64,000 bases of DNA, taken from Pseudoalteromonas fuliginea. Its GTDB lineage: Bacteria; Pseudomonadota; Gammaproteobacteria; Enterobacterales; Alteromonadaceae. The notes under the pieces were generated by a model. It searched no databases, was not told the DNA's origin, and saw nothing but the letters and a program-made list of their open reading frames with translations. How positions within the stretch are numbered: the first letter of the stretch is position 1; each line of letters opens with the position of its first letter. Below, piece after piece: positions 36,096-44,762 of this stretch. The position numbers and the translations under genes were made by a program. The DNA lies in the NCBI RefSeq assembly GCF_000690055.1, contig NZ_JJNZ01000031.1, positions 25,502-89,501 on the forward strand, written 5' to 3'.

Positions 36096-37160
36096 AATCC
36101 GTAAAAATGCAACAAGATCTAAACGCTCTTGCTTGGTGAGTTTTAATGGTTTTAACAGTTTCGTCGTCTTAGGAAAGTGTGGATCGTTTAATTGGTTTTT
36201 CCTAGGCTTAGGTCTTACTCCACCATGGTTATACATATTTACTATGCCTAGTAGATCATCAAAAAGTCCATTGTGCATCCATGGAAATGTTTCAGTTAAA
36301 CCAAGTAGAGAAGGGGTTCTAAATAACCCTATATCACTTGGATTATTTGTAAAATTAAACCGGCCTTTATCTTCAAAACTACGGCCGTAGTAATGAAGGC
36401 CAGTGCCATGAAATTGGTTGTCACTTAATAGCGCGCCATTGTGGCAAGTCATACACTTTGCTTTAGTTCTAAATAAATGTAATCCGTTTAATTCATTATC
36501 TGATAAACGTCTAAGCGCTTTTTTTGGATTACTCTGAACCTCATTAATAAATGATTTAAAGCGAGTATTAGGTGCAATGAGTGTTCGCTCAAATGCAACG
36601 AGGGCTTCTGCCATTTGTGCCATAGAAAGCGTGTCTGAATTAAAGGCACTTTTATTAAATGCCGTATAGCTTTTATCTTTATTGACCCGTATTAAGGCTT
36701 CTTGTGGATCTAAGTCCATTTCAATTGGATTGCTAATAGGCATAAGTGCTTGTTGCTCAGCTGTTTTAGCGCGACCATCCCAAAAAAAGCTTTGCCACTG
36801 ATCTATACCAAAAATAGCAGGGGTATTGCGAGTGCCCACTTGATCATTTATGCCTATAGCAGTGGCACGACCATCATGAAACCCCTTATCTCGTTCATGA
36901 CAACTTGCGCAGCTTACGGTTTTATCGCGCGAAAGCTGTGGATCATGAAAAAGCTTATTACCAAGTGCAACGTGCTCTGGCAATGGAGTAGCTATTGGCA
37001 ATAACGAAAGAGGCTCAACTATACGCCCATCACTGGTTTGAATGGCAGGCCAGTTTATCTGCTCTTCGCTATATACTTTTCGTAGTGATTTAGTATCAAG
37101 CTGCTGCGGTTGGGCATTTAAAGAAAGTACAATACTTAGAATACGAATAAATTCAGTCAT
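36090..37160 (-). CDS. Di-haem cytochrome c peroxidase/MauG-family protein, last gene of lipoprotein-TonB receptor operon
   Basis: About 356 aa, exported (MTEFIRILSIVLSLNAQ). Two c-type haem sites: CASCH (~94-98) and CMTCH (~239-243). CCP_MauG landmarks include GTRNTPAIFG, QSFFWDGRA, LVAFERTL, RTPSLLGL and FPWMHNGLF. Family members reduce hydrogen peroxide or carry out long-range oxidation of protein Tyr/Trp residues (MauG). Start ATG 37160 overlaps the receptor's stop by 8 bp, giving tight translational coupling; an earlier in-frame start would extend into the receptor without forming a better signal peptide. Whether it is a peroxidase or a MauG-like maturase is undecided. Confidence 0.88.
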   Translation of the reverse strand: MTEFIRILSIVLSLNAQPQQLDTKSLRKVYSEEQINWPAIQTSDGRIVEPLSLLPIATPLPEHVALGNKLFHDPQLSRDKTVSCASCHERDKGFHDGRATAIGINDQVGTRNTPAIFGIDQWQSFFWDGRAKTAEQQALMPISNPIEMDLDPQEALIRVNKDKSYTAFNKSAFNSDTLSMAQMAEALVAFERTLIAPNTRFKSFINEVQSNPKKALRRLSDNELNGLHLFRTKAKCMTCHNGALLSDNQFHGTGLHYYGRSFEDKGRFNFTNNPSDIGLFRTPSLLGLTETFPWMHNGLFDDLLGIVNMYNHGGVRPKPRKNQLNDPHFPKTTKLLKPLKLTKQERLDLVAFLRIL

Positions 37161-39831
37161 ATTTGTAGCTAAGCCCCAACCAAAATACTCGACCAGGCTC
37201 AATACCTGATGCGCCCTCTGCAACTGTATACGTTCTCTTATTTAATAGATTGGAAATATCAGCTCGTAACTCTAAGCTTTGGCTATTGGTCAGTTTATGT
37301 TTGTATTTTAAACTTAGGTTTAGCATTGTCCTGGCACGTATAGTCTGTTCCTGGTAAACATCAAATAGAGTGGAAACAACTGGGCAGCTAGCACAGGCAT
37401 CCTCTATATCAATGCTTTCACTTCCTCCTGTATTTACTGCGGTATCGTAGCTCCCTGAATATGAAATGTTTAATCCAGTACTAAATGAATCAACCCAATC
37501 TACGTTCCAACCTAATGCAGCCGTGATAGGTGCACCAAAGTTCGTCCGTATCTGAGACAACTGACTTAATGTGACCAGTGATCCTTCATCTTTCGCATTA
37601 ACATAGTAAACGAGTTCATCAAGTGGGGTGTTATCTACGGTTGCATTATAATTGTCATTTGATATTTCGTTCTCGGCATACGACGTATTTGCCCATACTG
37701 AATGGGCACCAAATTGTGCGCTCCAAGCGAGTGAAATCCGCTCTGAACTTCCTGAACCTTGGTTGCTAATATCTATATAAGTGTAGCCATCAATATCGGT
37801 TTCGTCTGAAGTGGTACGAGAAAACTGCTGATGTTTTTTACGCTTTATGTATTTTAAAGAAATATTACCAATTGTCTCAAATGCGTGAGCGATACCGAGT
37901 GATAACTCATCATCGTAAGGGGTATTCACGTCATTAAATCGATATTTAAAACTGCCAGTATAATTTGAATCTAACCAGTTTTGTAAGTTCCCACTTTCGA
38001 TAGGTCTATATTGCAGATAAGAAAACTGTTGTTGTTCCTTAATTTTATAACTGATAATTGCAGAGTCGTAATATCGACTTAGGCCGGCACTGATAATGGT
38101 TTTTTGATTATCAAATACGTCGTACCCTAATGAAATTCGCGGTGCTACATCGTGGTTTTGTAAAAAGTCATCATAGTTGTAGCGCATGCCTAAATTTACA
38201 TCAAGTTTACCGTACTTGATGTGGTCGGTAATGTAGAGTGCGTTACGATTTAAATTTACATCTATGTATTCAGCAGGGCTAACTGTTCGGCCATTAAAAA
38301 ATTGCGCTGTAGTAGTTATATTATTACTGTAAGCGGTAACGTGCTCCGAGTTGTTAAAGTCAATCTCCCCACCTAGTTGCTCAGCTAATTCTCCTATAGG
38401 GATGAGAGTTTCGAGTGCTTGACAATCAAGCGAATAACCACTGCAATTAAGTGGTGTAGTAGCACTAGACCATATAACAGGTGAGCTGTAGTTATAGCCA
38501 TCTTGAAAGCGCTCACGTTCTATTTGCTGATATTTAATTTCTGCACCAGCCACAACTGAGTGGGTTGATCCTAAAAATTTAAAAGCTTCTAGATTAAATG
38601 TATTTTTCCAATTGGTGGTGAATTGGCTGTTATCTAACGCGCCATAACCACCTTGGCGTGAAAAGCGTTCGTCTGCATCGCCTTGGTTAGCGTATTGTCC
38701 CCAGTCTTTTCCTTTTGTTTGTAGCCAATTATAAAAATGCGCTGGGCCATCTCGGCTACTATCGCTTATGTTAAAGCTTAAATTACTTGCCCATGTTACA
38801 TATTTAAAATCTTGCTTTAATTGTATTGCGCTACCATAAGCGCCACCTTCTAACTGATAGTCACTATCGAGTGCATCAGTAATAAAACCATTCACCTCGT
38901 AGGGAGAATAGATCATACTTACCGTAAAGTTATCAACCCAGCCGTTCTTATAACCATATTTAAATATAGCGTTAATGTTACGGCGGCTTTGGGTTTTTGT
39001 TTGCCCCAGCGATAAATCACTTATATTACTGTTAAGGTAATTTAAGCTAAACATCACACCGTGGCGTTTATTAAGTTGCTTTTTACCGCTCAATGAATAG
39101 CTTATTTTTTCGTATACTGGAGCCTCTAATTCAGCTTCATCTGTACTGCTTTGCTTAGTTTCATCGTCCGCTTGAATATAATGATAATCAGCCCAATCAC
39201 TGTGATTTCCGCGTACAGTAAAGCTAAAACTATCTTTGCCAAACGTTTCTTTTGTTTTGGTATCAACAACACCGCCAGAAAAGCCACCAAATTCAGCCGG
39301 AATGTTATGGTCATAAACAGTAATAGACTCAACTACATCAGAGTTTACATTCATGCTTTGCACACCGCCTGACACATCATTACTTGATGATGTTAAGCGG
39401 CTACTACTGGCGGGATCAATACGATTATTGTAGTTCATACCATCAAGTGAAAAACCTGTTTGCCAAGGTTGTGCACCTGAGATGGATATTTCTGGCGCAC
39501 TTATCTCAGCTAAGCTTTCAATGCTGAATGCCTCATTGCTTAATTGTACGCTTGGTAAAAGTGCAATTAGCTCATTTATGTCGCCATTCCCTTTGGCTGT
39601 TGCATCAATAAAACTGCGGTCTAAATACGAACGACCAATAACTTCAGGAACTTCTATCCCTATAAATTGGCCTTTGACTTCAATGTGTTCGATAGCTTCA
39701 CATAAACTTTTTTTTTCGTCAGTGAGTGTGCTGCAATCTTCAGGTGGGGGAGGAGTCTGTTTTTGCTCGGTCGCACCATATGCATTATGGGCAAGCAAAA
39801 ACAGACACGCATAAATATAACGTGTCTGCAT
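37153..39831 (-). CDS. TonB-dependent outer-membrane receptor of the peroxidase operon
   Basis: An 892-aa protein with signal peptide (MQTRYIYACLFLLAHNAYGA, 1-20). The plug domain (~45-185) contains IEHIEVKGQF, ISISGAQPWQTGFSLDGMNY and a VVESITVYDHNIPAEFGGFS block typical of TonB-dependent receptors. The barrel ends in VFWLGLSYKYD. Unusual are three close Cys pairs likely to form disulfides: EDC...SLC (~32-44), NCSGYSLDC (~461-469) and CASC (~808). It sits 13 bp after the lipoprotein gene and overlaps the di-haem peroxidase gene, so all three form one operon. Transport substrate unknown; a metal chelate or a protein/peptide ligand are candidates. Confidence 0.9.
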   Translation of the reverse strand: MQTRYIYACLFLLAHNAYGATEQKQTPPPPEDCSTLTDEKKSLCEAIEHIEVKGQFIGIEVPEVIGRSYLDRSFIDATAKGNGDINELIALLPSVQLSNEAFSIESLAEISAPEISISGAQPWQTGFSLDGMNYNNRIDPASSSRLTSSSNDVSGGVQSMNVNSDVVESITVYDHNIPAEFGGFSGGVVDTKTKETFGKDSFSFTVRGNHSDWADYHYIQADDETKQSSTDEAELEAPVYEKISYSLSGKKQLNKRHGVMFSLNYLNSNISDLSLGQTKTQSRRNINAIFKYGYKNGWVDNFTVSMIYSPYEVNGFITDALDSDYQLEGGAYGSAIQLKQDFKYVTWASNLSFNISDSSRDGPAHFYNWLQTKGKDWGQYANQGDADERFSRQGGYGALDNSQFTTNWKNTFNLEAFKFLGSTHSVVAGAEIKYQQIERERFQDGYNYSSPVIWSSATTPLNCSGYSLDCQALETLIPIGELAEQLGGEIDFNNSEHVTAYSNNITTTAQFFNGRTVSPAEYIDVNLNRNALYITDHIKYGKLDVNLGMRYNYDDFLQNHDVAPRISLGYDVFDNQKTIISAGLSRYYDSAIISYKIKEQQQFSYLQYRPIESGNLQNWLDSNYTGSFKYRFNDVNTPYDDELSLGIAHAFETIGNISLKYIKRKKHQQFSRTTSDETDIDGYTYIDISNQGSGSSERISLAWSAQFGAHSVWANTSYAENEISNDNYNATVDNTPLDELVYYVNAKDEGSLVTLSQLSQIRTNFGAPITAALGWNVDWVDSFSTGLNISYSGSYDTAVNTGGSESIDIEDACASCPVVSTLFDVYQEQTIRARTMLNLSLKYKHKLTNSQSLELRADISNLLNKRTYTVAEGASGIEPGRVFWLGLSYKYD

Positions 39832-39844
39832 TGTTTTCTCTTAT

Positions 39845-42589
39845 TTAGTTGCCAATTGGAGTGCTGTCTTCGCTATCAGCAATACCATCGTTGTCAGCAT
39901 CTTCATCGGCTGTTAAACCCGAAGCGGCAATATCTTCATCAGTTACATTTGCTAAGAAGAAGTTTGGAAGCCCGTCGTTATCAGTATCAACACTGGCAAC
40001 ACGGTTATCTCTAAAGTCATCTTTGCTTGCAATTAATTCAGCCATTGTGGTGTAAAGGTCAAGTTGGTCGGCTTCACCGTTTACATCGTTAGTTACAAGC
40101 GCTGTAGCTTGCTCGTATTCGCCCAATAAGGTATGTGCTTCGACTAAATCTTCCATAGCTTCAATAATGACAGTATCGGCTTGTGCTAAAATAAGCGTTT
40201 CAATACCGGAGACAAGTGCTGAGGTTTGTGTTTTCACACTACTGTAGGTGCTAGCAAAGTCAGAAATACTACCTACATTAGCGCCCATGCTAGAAAGCAT
40301 GCTGTAACGTTCCCAAAAGCCAGTTGCTGATGGGCTAAGTAGTATTGCTTCAATTTTTAATGATTCGAGTATCTCAAGTAGTTGGTCACTTGTTAACGTG
40401 CTTAAATTTTCGTTTACTTCAACTATTGCACTATTAAATGTAGTTAAGGCTAAGTCGGTAAACCCTGCGTTTACTAAATAACCTAATGTTTCTAAGCGAT
40501 ATTCAAAGCGGTCTTCAATGTCATCTAATACACTAATTTTACTAAGTAATTGCGTATTTATTGCGGGGATTTCGTCAGTTAAGCCTGCGCGGTCAAGTGA
40601 TACCATTACATTGCTGTGAACAACAATTGCAGAAGTGTCGGTTAAAGTGCGTAATGTGCCTGTATTTAGTTTATTTAACATGATTAAACAGCGATTTGCG
40701 GCAGCAGCAGTATCTGCGCCGACTTCTCTACTAATGGTGACTAGTAAACCACACCCTTTATAGCCAGCTAAGAAAGAAGTAGATGACTCTGCACTTATGT
40801 ACTCGTCAGATGAAATAAACTCACCCGCATACGTTAATACGTCTTTCGCTTGTTCGGTATAACCGTACTGATATAAAATTTGCGCTGTGCCTGCGTTGTT
40901 GTTTGTTTCGGTCAAGCTTCTGAAAAACTCGTTATAATCACCTTCTTCGGTAAAATAGGCAAAGCCGTCAGCAGCGGCATCGGCCACTGAAGTGCCTGCT
41001 ATAATGCTTTTGGCTATAGTGAAACTATACATAATTTGTTTAGCACCACTGATATCAAAATCAGATGAAAGTAATGCAAACGCAGGGTTTTCTTCGAGGT
41101 CATAAAGGCCTTCTAGTAATCCGGCTAGAGTTTGTAGTGGATAGGTATAAGTACCTAAATTGGCCTCAGTGTATTCTGAAGCAGCAAAGTCATAGTTGCT
41201 ATCTATGCCCGTTACACCATAAAACGACAGCGCTAAGTTTACGTATTCTCGAGCTAGTTCAAGCGAGTTTGCGCGAAATAAAACCTCTGCCGCCCATGCG
41301 GTATAAAGCGCTTTTAGCCTTTGTGTTTTTTTACCTTTAAATTCACCGCTTTTTTGAATTTCGTAACCTGTGTTACTCGAAATATTTACCAGTGCAGCAG
41401 CGAATGTTTGTGCTGTAAGCTGATTGGCATCAGTTGGGTTGGCAGCATATACGTCTAATGCACCTTCGGCTGCATTTTTAAACGCTGTTTGAAAGTAACC
41501 ATATGTTTTTGTGTACTCTTCTTCACGTACAATCTCTGCGTAGCTGTTAATGGTATTTAGCAGGGTTTCTGCTTCTTCAGTTTGCCCTACATCCATATAA
41601 TCATTTACTAAACCAAGTAACCAAGACGCATCACTACTGTTTATATTTTCAAAGCCCTTTTCAGCTAAGTACTGGTTGTAAGCAGCTAAAGAGCGGGTGC
41701 GGTAGTTATTCCCTAATTCCACATTACGAATACTATCTAAAGCAACGGCTACATCTTGTAGGCCACTAGCTAGTGCTGTTTGCTCGTTAATGAGTAATAA
41801 ATAGTCTTCGGCGGTATCTAAAAACCCAGCACGCGCATAAGCAGCAGCTTGCACTTGATATACGGTATAACGTGAAATTTCATCGTTTATACTTTCGTTA
41901 ATAATATCGGCTTGTTTTAAGTGTGACTTACTAGAGCTGTAATAAAAATTACGCTTGTCTTCATTCGTCACATACGATGGGCTAAGTGTAATGCTGGCGG
42001 TAATTGGTTCATCAATAACACCATCGGTATAGTTAATTTCGAATACTTCGTTAACTGAGCTTAATGTTTGCGCTTCAAAGGTAAATTCTCCAGTACTTTC
42101 GTTTATTGTAATTTCACCGCTCTCAGGAGGGGTTACCAAGGTAATGGTTATTTCATCCCCATCGGCATCAGTAACATTAATTGAGCCCTCTGTTGTTGAT
42201 GAGGAGGTAACAAACACGTTCGTTGTTTGTAATACAGGCGCGTCATTAACATTTTCAACCGTAAAGTTAACCGTTACATTTGTGCTAAGAGAGCTATCAC
42301 TGGCAGAAATTGAAGCACTATCGCTACCAAAGAAGTCGGCATTAGGTGTGTAAGTAAACTCACCGTTAGCCTCTACTGCTATGATGCCATTACTTGGCGC
42401 GTTAGCAAGTGTATAGCTTAGGACGTCATCGTCGGTGGCTGTTACTTGAGCAGTAAAAGAGGTGTCTTCGTTTAAAGTGAAGCTTAGGTTTGGCTCATTA
42501 AATAAAGGTGCTTTATTACTAGAGCCACCACCGCAACCAGTTAAAATTAAAGTGCATAATATAGGTGTGAGTTGAATTAGCTTATTCAT
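39845..42589 (-). CDS. Large surface-type lipoprotein with cadherin-like repeats, TPR-like helices and C-terminal Ca-binding repeats
   Basis: About 914 aa. Start ATG 42589 gives a lipoprotein signal (MNKLIQLTPILCTLILTGCG, lipobox LTGC, Cys 19), while the longer frame would hide it. Residues ~28-120 and ~120-205 are two cadherin/Big-like beta domains (family motif 'TAtDdDvLsYTLa...G', 'NVNDAPVL', 'DADGDEITITL'). Residues ~210-860 are helical with repeated TPR-like pairs (AAAYARAGFLDTAEDYLLLI, AEVLFRANSLELAREYVNLA). The end (DTDNDGLPNFF, DADNDGIADSED) holds two calcium-binding TSP3-type repeats. First gene of the operon with the TonB receptor and di-haem peroxidase; probably their surface partner. 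Confidence 0.82.
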   Translation of the reverse strand: MNKLIQLTPILCTLILTGCGGGSSNKAPLFNEPNLSFTLNEDTSFTAQVTATDDDVLSYTLANAPSNGIIAVEANGEFTYTPNADFFGSDSASISASDSSLSTNVTVNFTVENVNDAPVLQTTNVFVTSSSTTEGSINVTDADGDEITITLVTPPESGEITINESTGEFTFEAQTLSSVNEVFEINYTDGVIDEPITASITLSPSYVTNEDKRNFYYSSSKSHLKQADIINESINDEISRYTVYQVQAAAYARAGFLDTAEDYLLLINEQTALASGLQDVAVALDSIRNVELGNNYRTRSLAAYNQYLAEKGFENINSSDASWLLGLVNDYMDVGQTEEAETLLNTINSYAEIVREEEYTKTYGYFQTAFKNAAEGALDVYAANPTDANQLTAQTFAAALVNISSNTGYEIQKSGEFKGKKTQRLKALYTAWAAEVLFRANSLELAREYVNLALSFYGVTGIDSNYDFAASEYTEANLGTYTYPLQTLAGLLEGLYDLEENPAFALLSSDFDISGAKQIMYSFTIAKSIIAGTSVADAAADGFAYFTEEGDYNEFFRSLTETNNNAGTAQILYQYGYTEQAKDVLTYAGEFISSDEYISAESSTSFLAGYKGCGLLVTISREVGADTAAAANRCLIMLNKLNTGTLRTLTDTSAIVVHSNVMVSLDRAGLTDEIPAINTQLLSKISVLDDIEDRFEYRLETLGYLVNAGFTDLALTTFNSAIVEVNENLSTLTSDQLLEILESLKIEAILLSPSATGFWERYSMLSSMGANVGSISDFASTYSSVKTQTSALVSGIETLILAQADTVIIEAMEDLVEAHTLLGEYEQATALVTNDVNGEADQLDLYTTMAELIASKDDFRDNRVASVDTDNDGLPNFFLANVTDEDIAASGLTADEDADNDGIADSEDSTPIGN

Positions 42590-42614
42590 GATTGTTGAAC
42601 AATAAAGGTTAATG

Positions 42615-42645
42615 ATGTTGCAAATGATAACGCATATCAATTGCA
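42615..42645 (-). promoter_or_regulatory. Fur-box-like inverted repeat upstream of the lipoprotein/TonB receptor/peroxidase operon
   Basis: The 15-bp core TGATAACGCATATCA at 42625-42639 agrees with the 7-1-7 Fur consensus at about 11 of 14 arm positions. It sits in a longer inverted repeat (GCAAATGATA ... reverse complement of GCAATTGATA). It ends 36 bp upstream of the chosen lipoprotein start, where a repressor would cover the promoter. Assignment to Fur is inference; another dimeric regulator could use it. Confidence 0.5.
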
Positions 42646-42742
42646 TTTCATATGTAAAAAGTAATTTATATGATAAATTAAAGTGATTTATTGGATGAAA
42701 TAAAGTTTAAGGGGTTTAAATAAACTAAAAAATAGAATGGTA

Positions 42743-42777
42743 GTTTGCTAAGGCTGAATGGTTATTCCTTAGCAAAC
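42743..42777 (-). terminator. Terminator downstream of the periplasmic ClpP-fold gene
   Basis: GTTTGCTAAGG / CCTTAGCAAAC 11-bp perfect stem with a 13-base loop; minus-strand continuation TACCATTCTATTTTTT. It lies 14 bp past the stop of the gene at 42791 and insulates the downstream operon. Confidence 0.75.
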
Positions 42778-42790
42778 AATAGATTAAGCT

Positions 42791-43489
42791 TTAATTAACG
42801 TCTTTTATTATTAATAAAGGGAAGTGCTTAACGGAACGAGGTTGCCACTGATTAAAAATTATATTTTTAACACCTAAAGACGCAAGTGCCTTGGGTGAGT
42901 ATGTCCAGCCTCGCGCATGTTTTTTTATTGCTGCTTTGCGTAAACTTGGCTCAAGACCCACAGTAAGTAGGTCATGATTTACATTAAAGCGTTTATACAT
43001 TGCTCGTTCTCGCTTACTTGCTTTGGCTATAACCTGATCATAATGCGCACGGAGTACTTGCCATTTTTTACTTTTTTTTGGTTCATCTAAATTTTTGACC
43101 ATAGTGTCTATATCACTGTCGAGCCATTTTGCAGAGGCTGCATCGCCATGCCAGCCAACTATTGCATTTTTCTCAATGGTTGTCGGTTGCCCTACGAGTA
43201 GTATGTAGTTAGCACAAGATGAAAAGCAAAAGTCTTTTATGCTCACGCTAAGTTTATGAGCGGCGATCAAGTCAGCTAAATCCATACCAAAATCGATGTT
43301 ACCGCCACCGCTGGTAATCGTTAATGCGTTTATCGAGGAATTGCTTTTTAAAAGTTCAGAAGCTTTATTATTTTGAACCTCAGTAATTTGGCCACTGTAA
43401 TACAGGGTGTTTTTTTTAACGAGCACCAGCGCGCTTGTTGAAAAGCTACAGCATAATAACGATATGTAAATAAGCACTAATTTTATCAT
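42791..43489 (-). CDS. Exported ClpP/crotonase-fold protein (putative periplasmic serine protease, COG3904-like)
   Basis: A 232-aa protein with signal peptide (MIKLVLIYISLLCCSFSTSA, 1-20). ClpP-like landmarks by eye: the oxyanion strand TITSGGGNIDFGMDLADLI (~57-75); CFSSCANYILL (~87-97), where the Ser of SSC aligns with the ClpP nucleophile; and IVGWHGDAAS (~108-117), where the His aligns with ClpP MIHQP. This suggests a retained Ser-His dyad. Two nearby Cys could form a disulfide. Substrate unknown. Gene is 28 bp downstream of the ABC permease on the same strand, so it may belong to that operon. Confidence 0.65.
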   Translation of the reverse strand: MIKLVLIYISLLCCSFSTSALVLVKKNTLYYSGQITEVQNNKASELLKSNSSINALTITSGGGNIDFGMDLADLIAAHKLSVSIKDFCFSSCANYILLVGQPTTIEKNAIVGWHGDAASAKWLDSDIDTMVKNLDEPKKSKKWQVLRAHYDQVIAKASKRERAMYKRFNVNHDLLTVGLEPSLRKAAIKKHARGWTYSPKALASLGVKNIIFNQWQPRSVKHFPLLIIKDVN

Positions 43490-43517
43490 TACTTGGTTTA
43501 TTCCTATTTAATTCAAG

Positions 43518-44762
43518 CTATAAATATTTTGCAGAGAAACGATTTAATAATGCTAATGAACATACATATAAGCTTACCAAAACAAGGTCTGTAAAGCCGT
43601 TATCGCTTTGAATGATGTAAGTACTTAAAGCCATGTGGCCGCCATATGAAAAACATAAAAGTATACCCATAATACTGGTGTTTTTAACAATGTTACCAAT
43701 TATAAAACTAGCTAAAAAAGCTGCGCATGCTGTAAGTGAAAAATTAGCTGCATATACAAACTGCCATTGTTGTTGTCCAATTAATGGCAAAGTAACAATA
43801 AAACAAAATATTCCTACGTAAATTGTAAATTTTAATGCACTTTGAATAAAAGCGCTTTTTGCTTGTGCAGTGCTATTGTAAATAGGGAGAGTGTAAAGCA
43901 ATTCCCATGACTGCGTCCTTTGTGATCGACTCCATTGGCAAAGCGTGAATAGCGCAAGCAAGACATTTGTTAAACTAAACATTGAGTGCTTAGATATATC
44001 GTAAAAAAAGTTAATGATTATTGCGCTGGCACTCAATCCTACTAGCAAAATAGCAAATTGAGATAGTGAAGGACCTACAAAGTAACTCAAAGGGAAGAGC
44101 TGTTTATTTAAATACTTAGAGTAACTTGATAAAAAACCAACAGGAACAGGCGACCACCCCGATTGCACACCATGACGATAATTAGCAAAGGCATGACTGC
44201 TAAAGTGATATGGTTGGCCAAATTTATCTCTAAATACTAATAGGACTAAGTAAGTAACAATAGCTATAGGGATTAAAAAAATAGGTGTTTTTTCTAATAA
44301 CACACAACTTATAATGCCTGTGGTGAATATTATGTAACATCCAAGGGTAAATAAATGACTGCTCACTCTACATAAAAGCCATAGCCCTAAACCAAGTGTA
44401 TTCGCTACAAAGATAGTAGATAAAAGATGAATACTCTGCTCAATAGCTGCATTTATCAGCATAAAACCATTTATTATTGCAATAAACACTTTGCCTTGTT
44501 GCGTTATATGTTGGCAATAATCAACAACTAGCGCCTGCCACTCTGTGGCTTGTAAGCGAATACTTTGTAAAGCAAGTGATGCGTACATGCAAATAATCGC
44601 AAACATTGCGAGCAGATTAAGAATAACAGGTTCACTACCAATAAATAGGGGGGAAAAAATAGTCGCAAATATTGATGGCACAAAATAACTAGCGGGACCG
44701 GCTTCTTTTAACCATAAACCGCTCCAACCTTGATACCACTTACGGCTTTGTGGCGAACTCAT
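43518..44762 (-). CDS. ABC-2-type transporter permease
   Basis: A 414-aa integral membrane protein with about 10-12 hydrophobic segments and no catalytic motif. It is coupled to the upstream ATPase by a 4-bp overlap, so it is the membrane subunit of that exporter. The region around residues 196-216 (HAFANYRHGVQSGWSPVPVG) is a hydrophilic loop. As with YtrB/YtrC-type systems regulated by a GntR repressor, export of an antimicrobial or a cell-envelope compound is possible but unproven. Confidence 0.78.
   Translation of the reverse strand: MSSPQSRKWYQGWSGLWLKEAGPASYFVPSIFATIFSPLFIGSEPVILNLLAMFAIICMYASLALQSIRLQATEWQALVVDYCQHITQQGKVFIAIINGFMLINAAIEQSIHLLSTIFVANTLGLGLWLLCRVSSHLFTLGCYIIFTTGIISCVLLEKTPIFLIPIAIVTYLVLLVFRDKFGQPYHFSSHAFANYRHGVQSGWSPVPVGFLSSYSKYLNKQLFPLSYFVGPSLSQFAILLVGLSASAIIINFFYDISKHSMFSLTNVLLALFTLCQWSRSQRTQSWELLYTLPIYNSTAQAKSAFIQSALKFTIYVGIFCFIVTLPLIGQQQWQFVYAANFSLTACAAFLASFIIGNIVKNTSIMGILLCFSYGGHMALSTYIIQSDNGFTDLVLVSLYVCSLALLNRFSAKYL

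Noticed and set aside
36090..37160. Methylamine-dehydrogenase MauG
   Set aside because: No methylamine dehydrogenase genes are near; only family-level similarity is supported.
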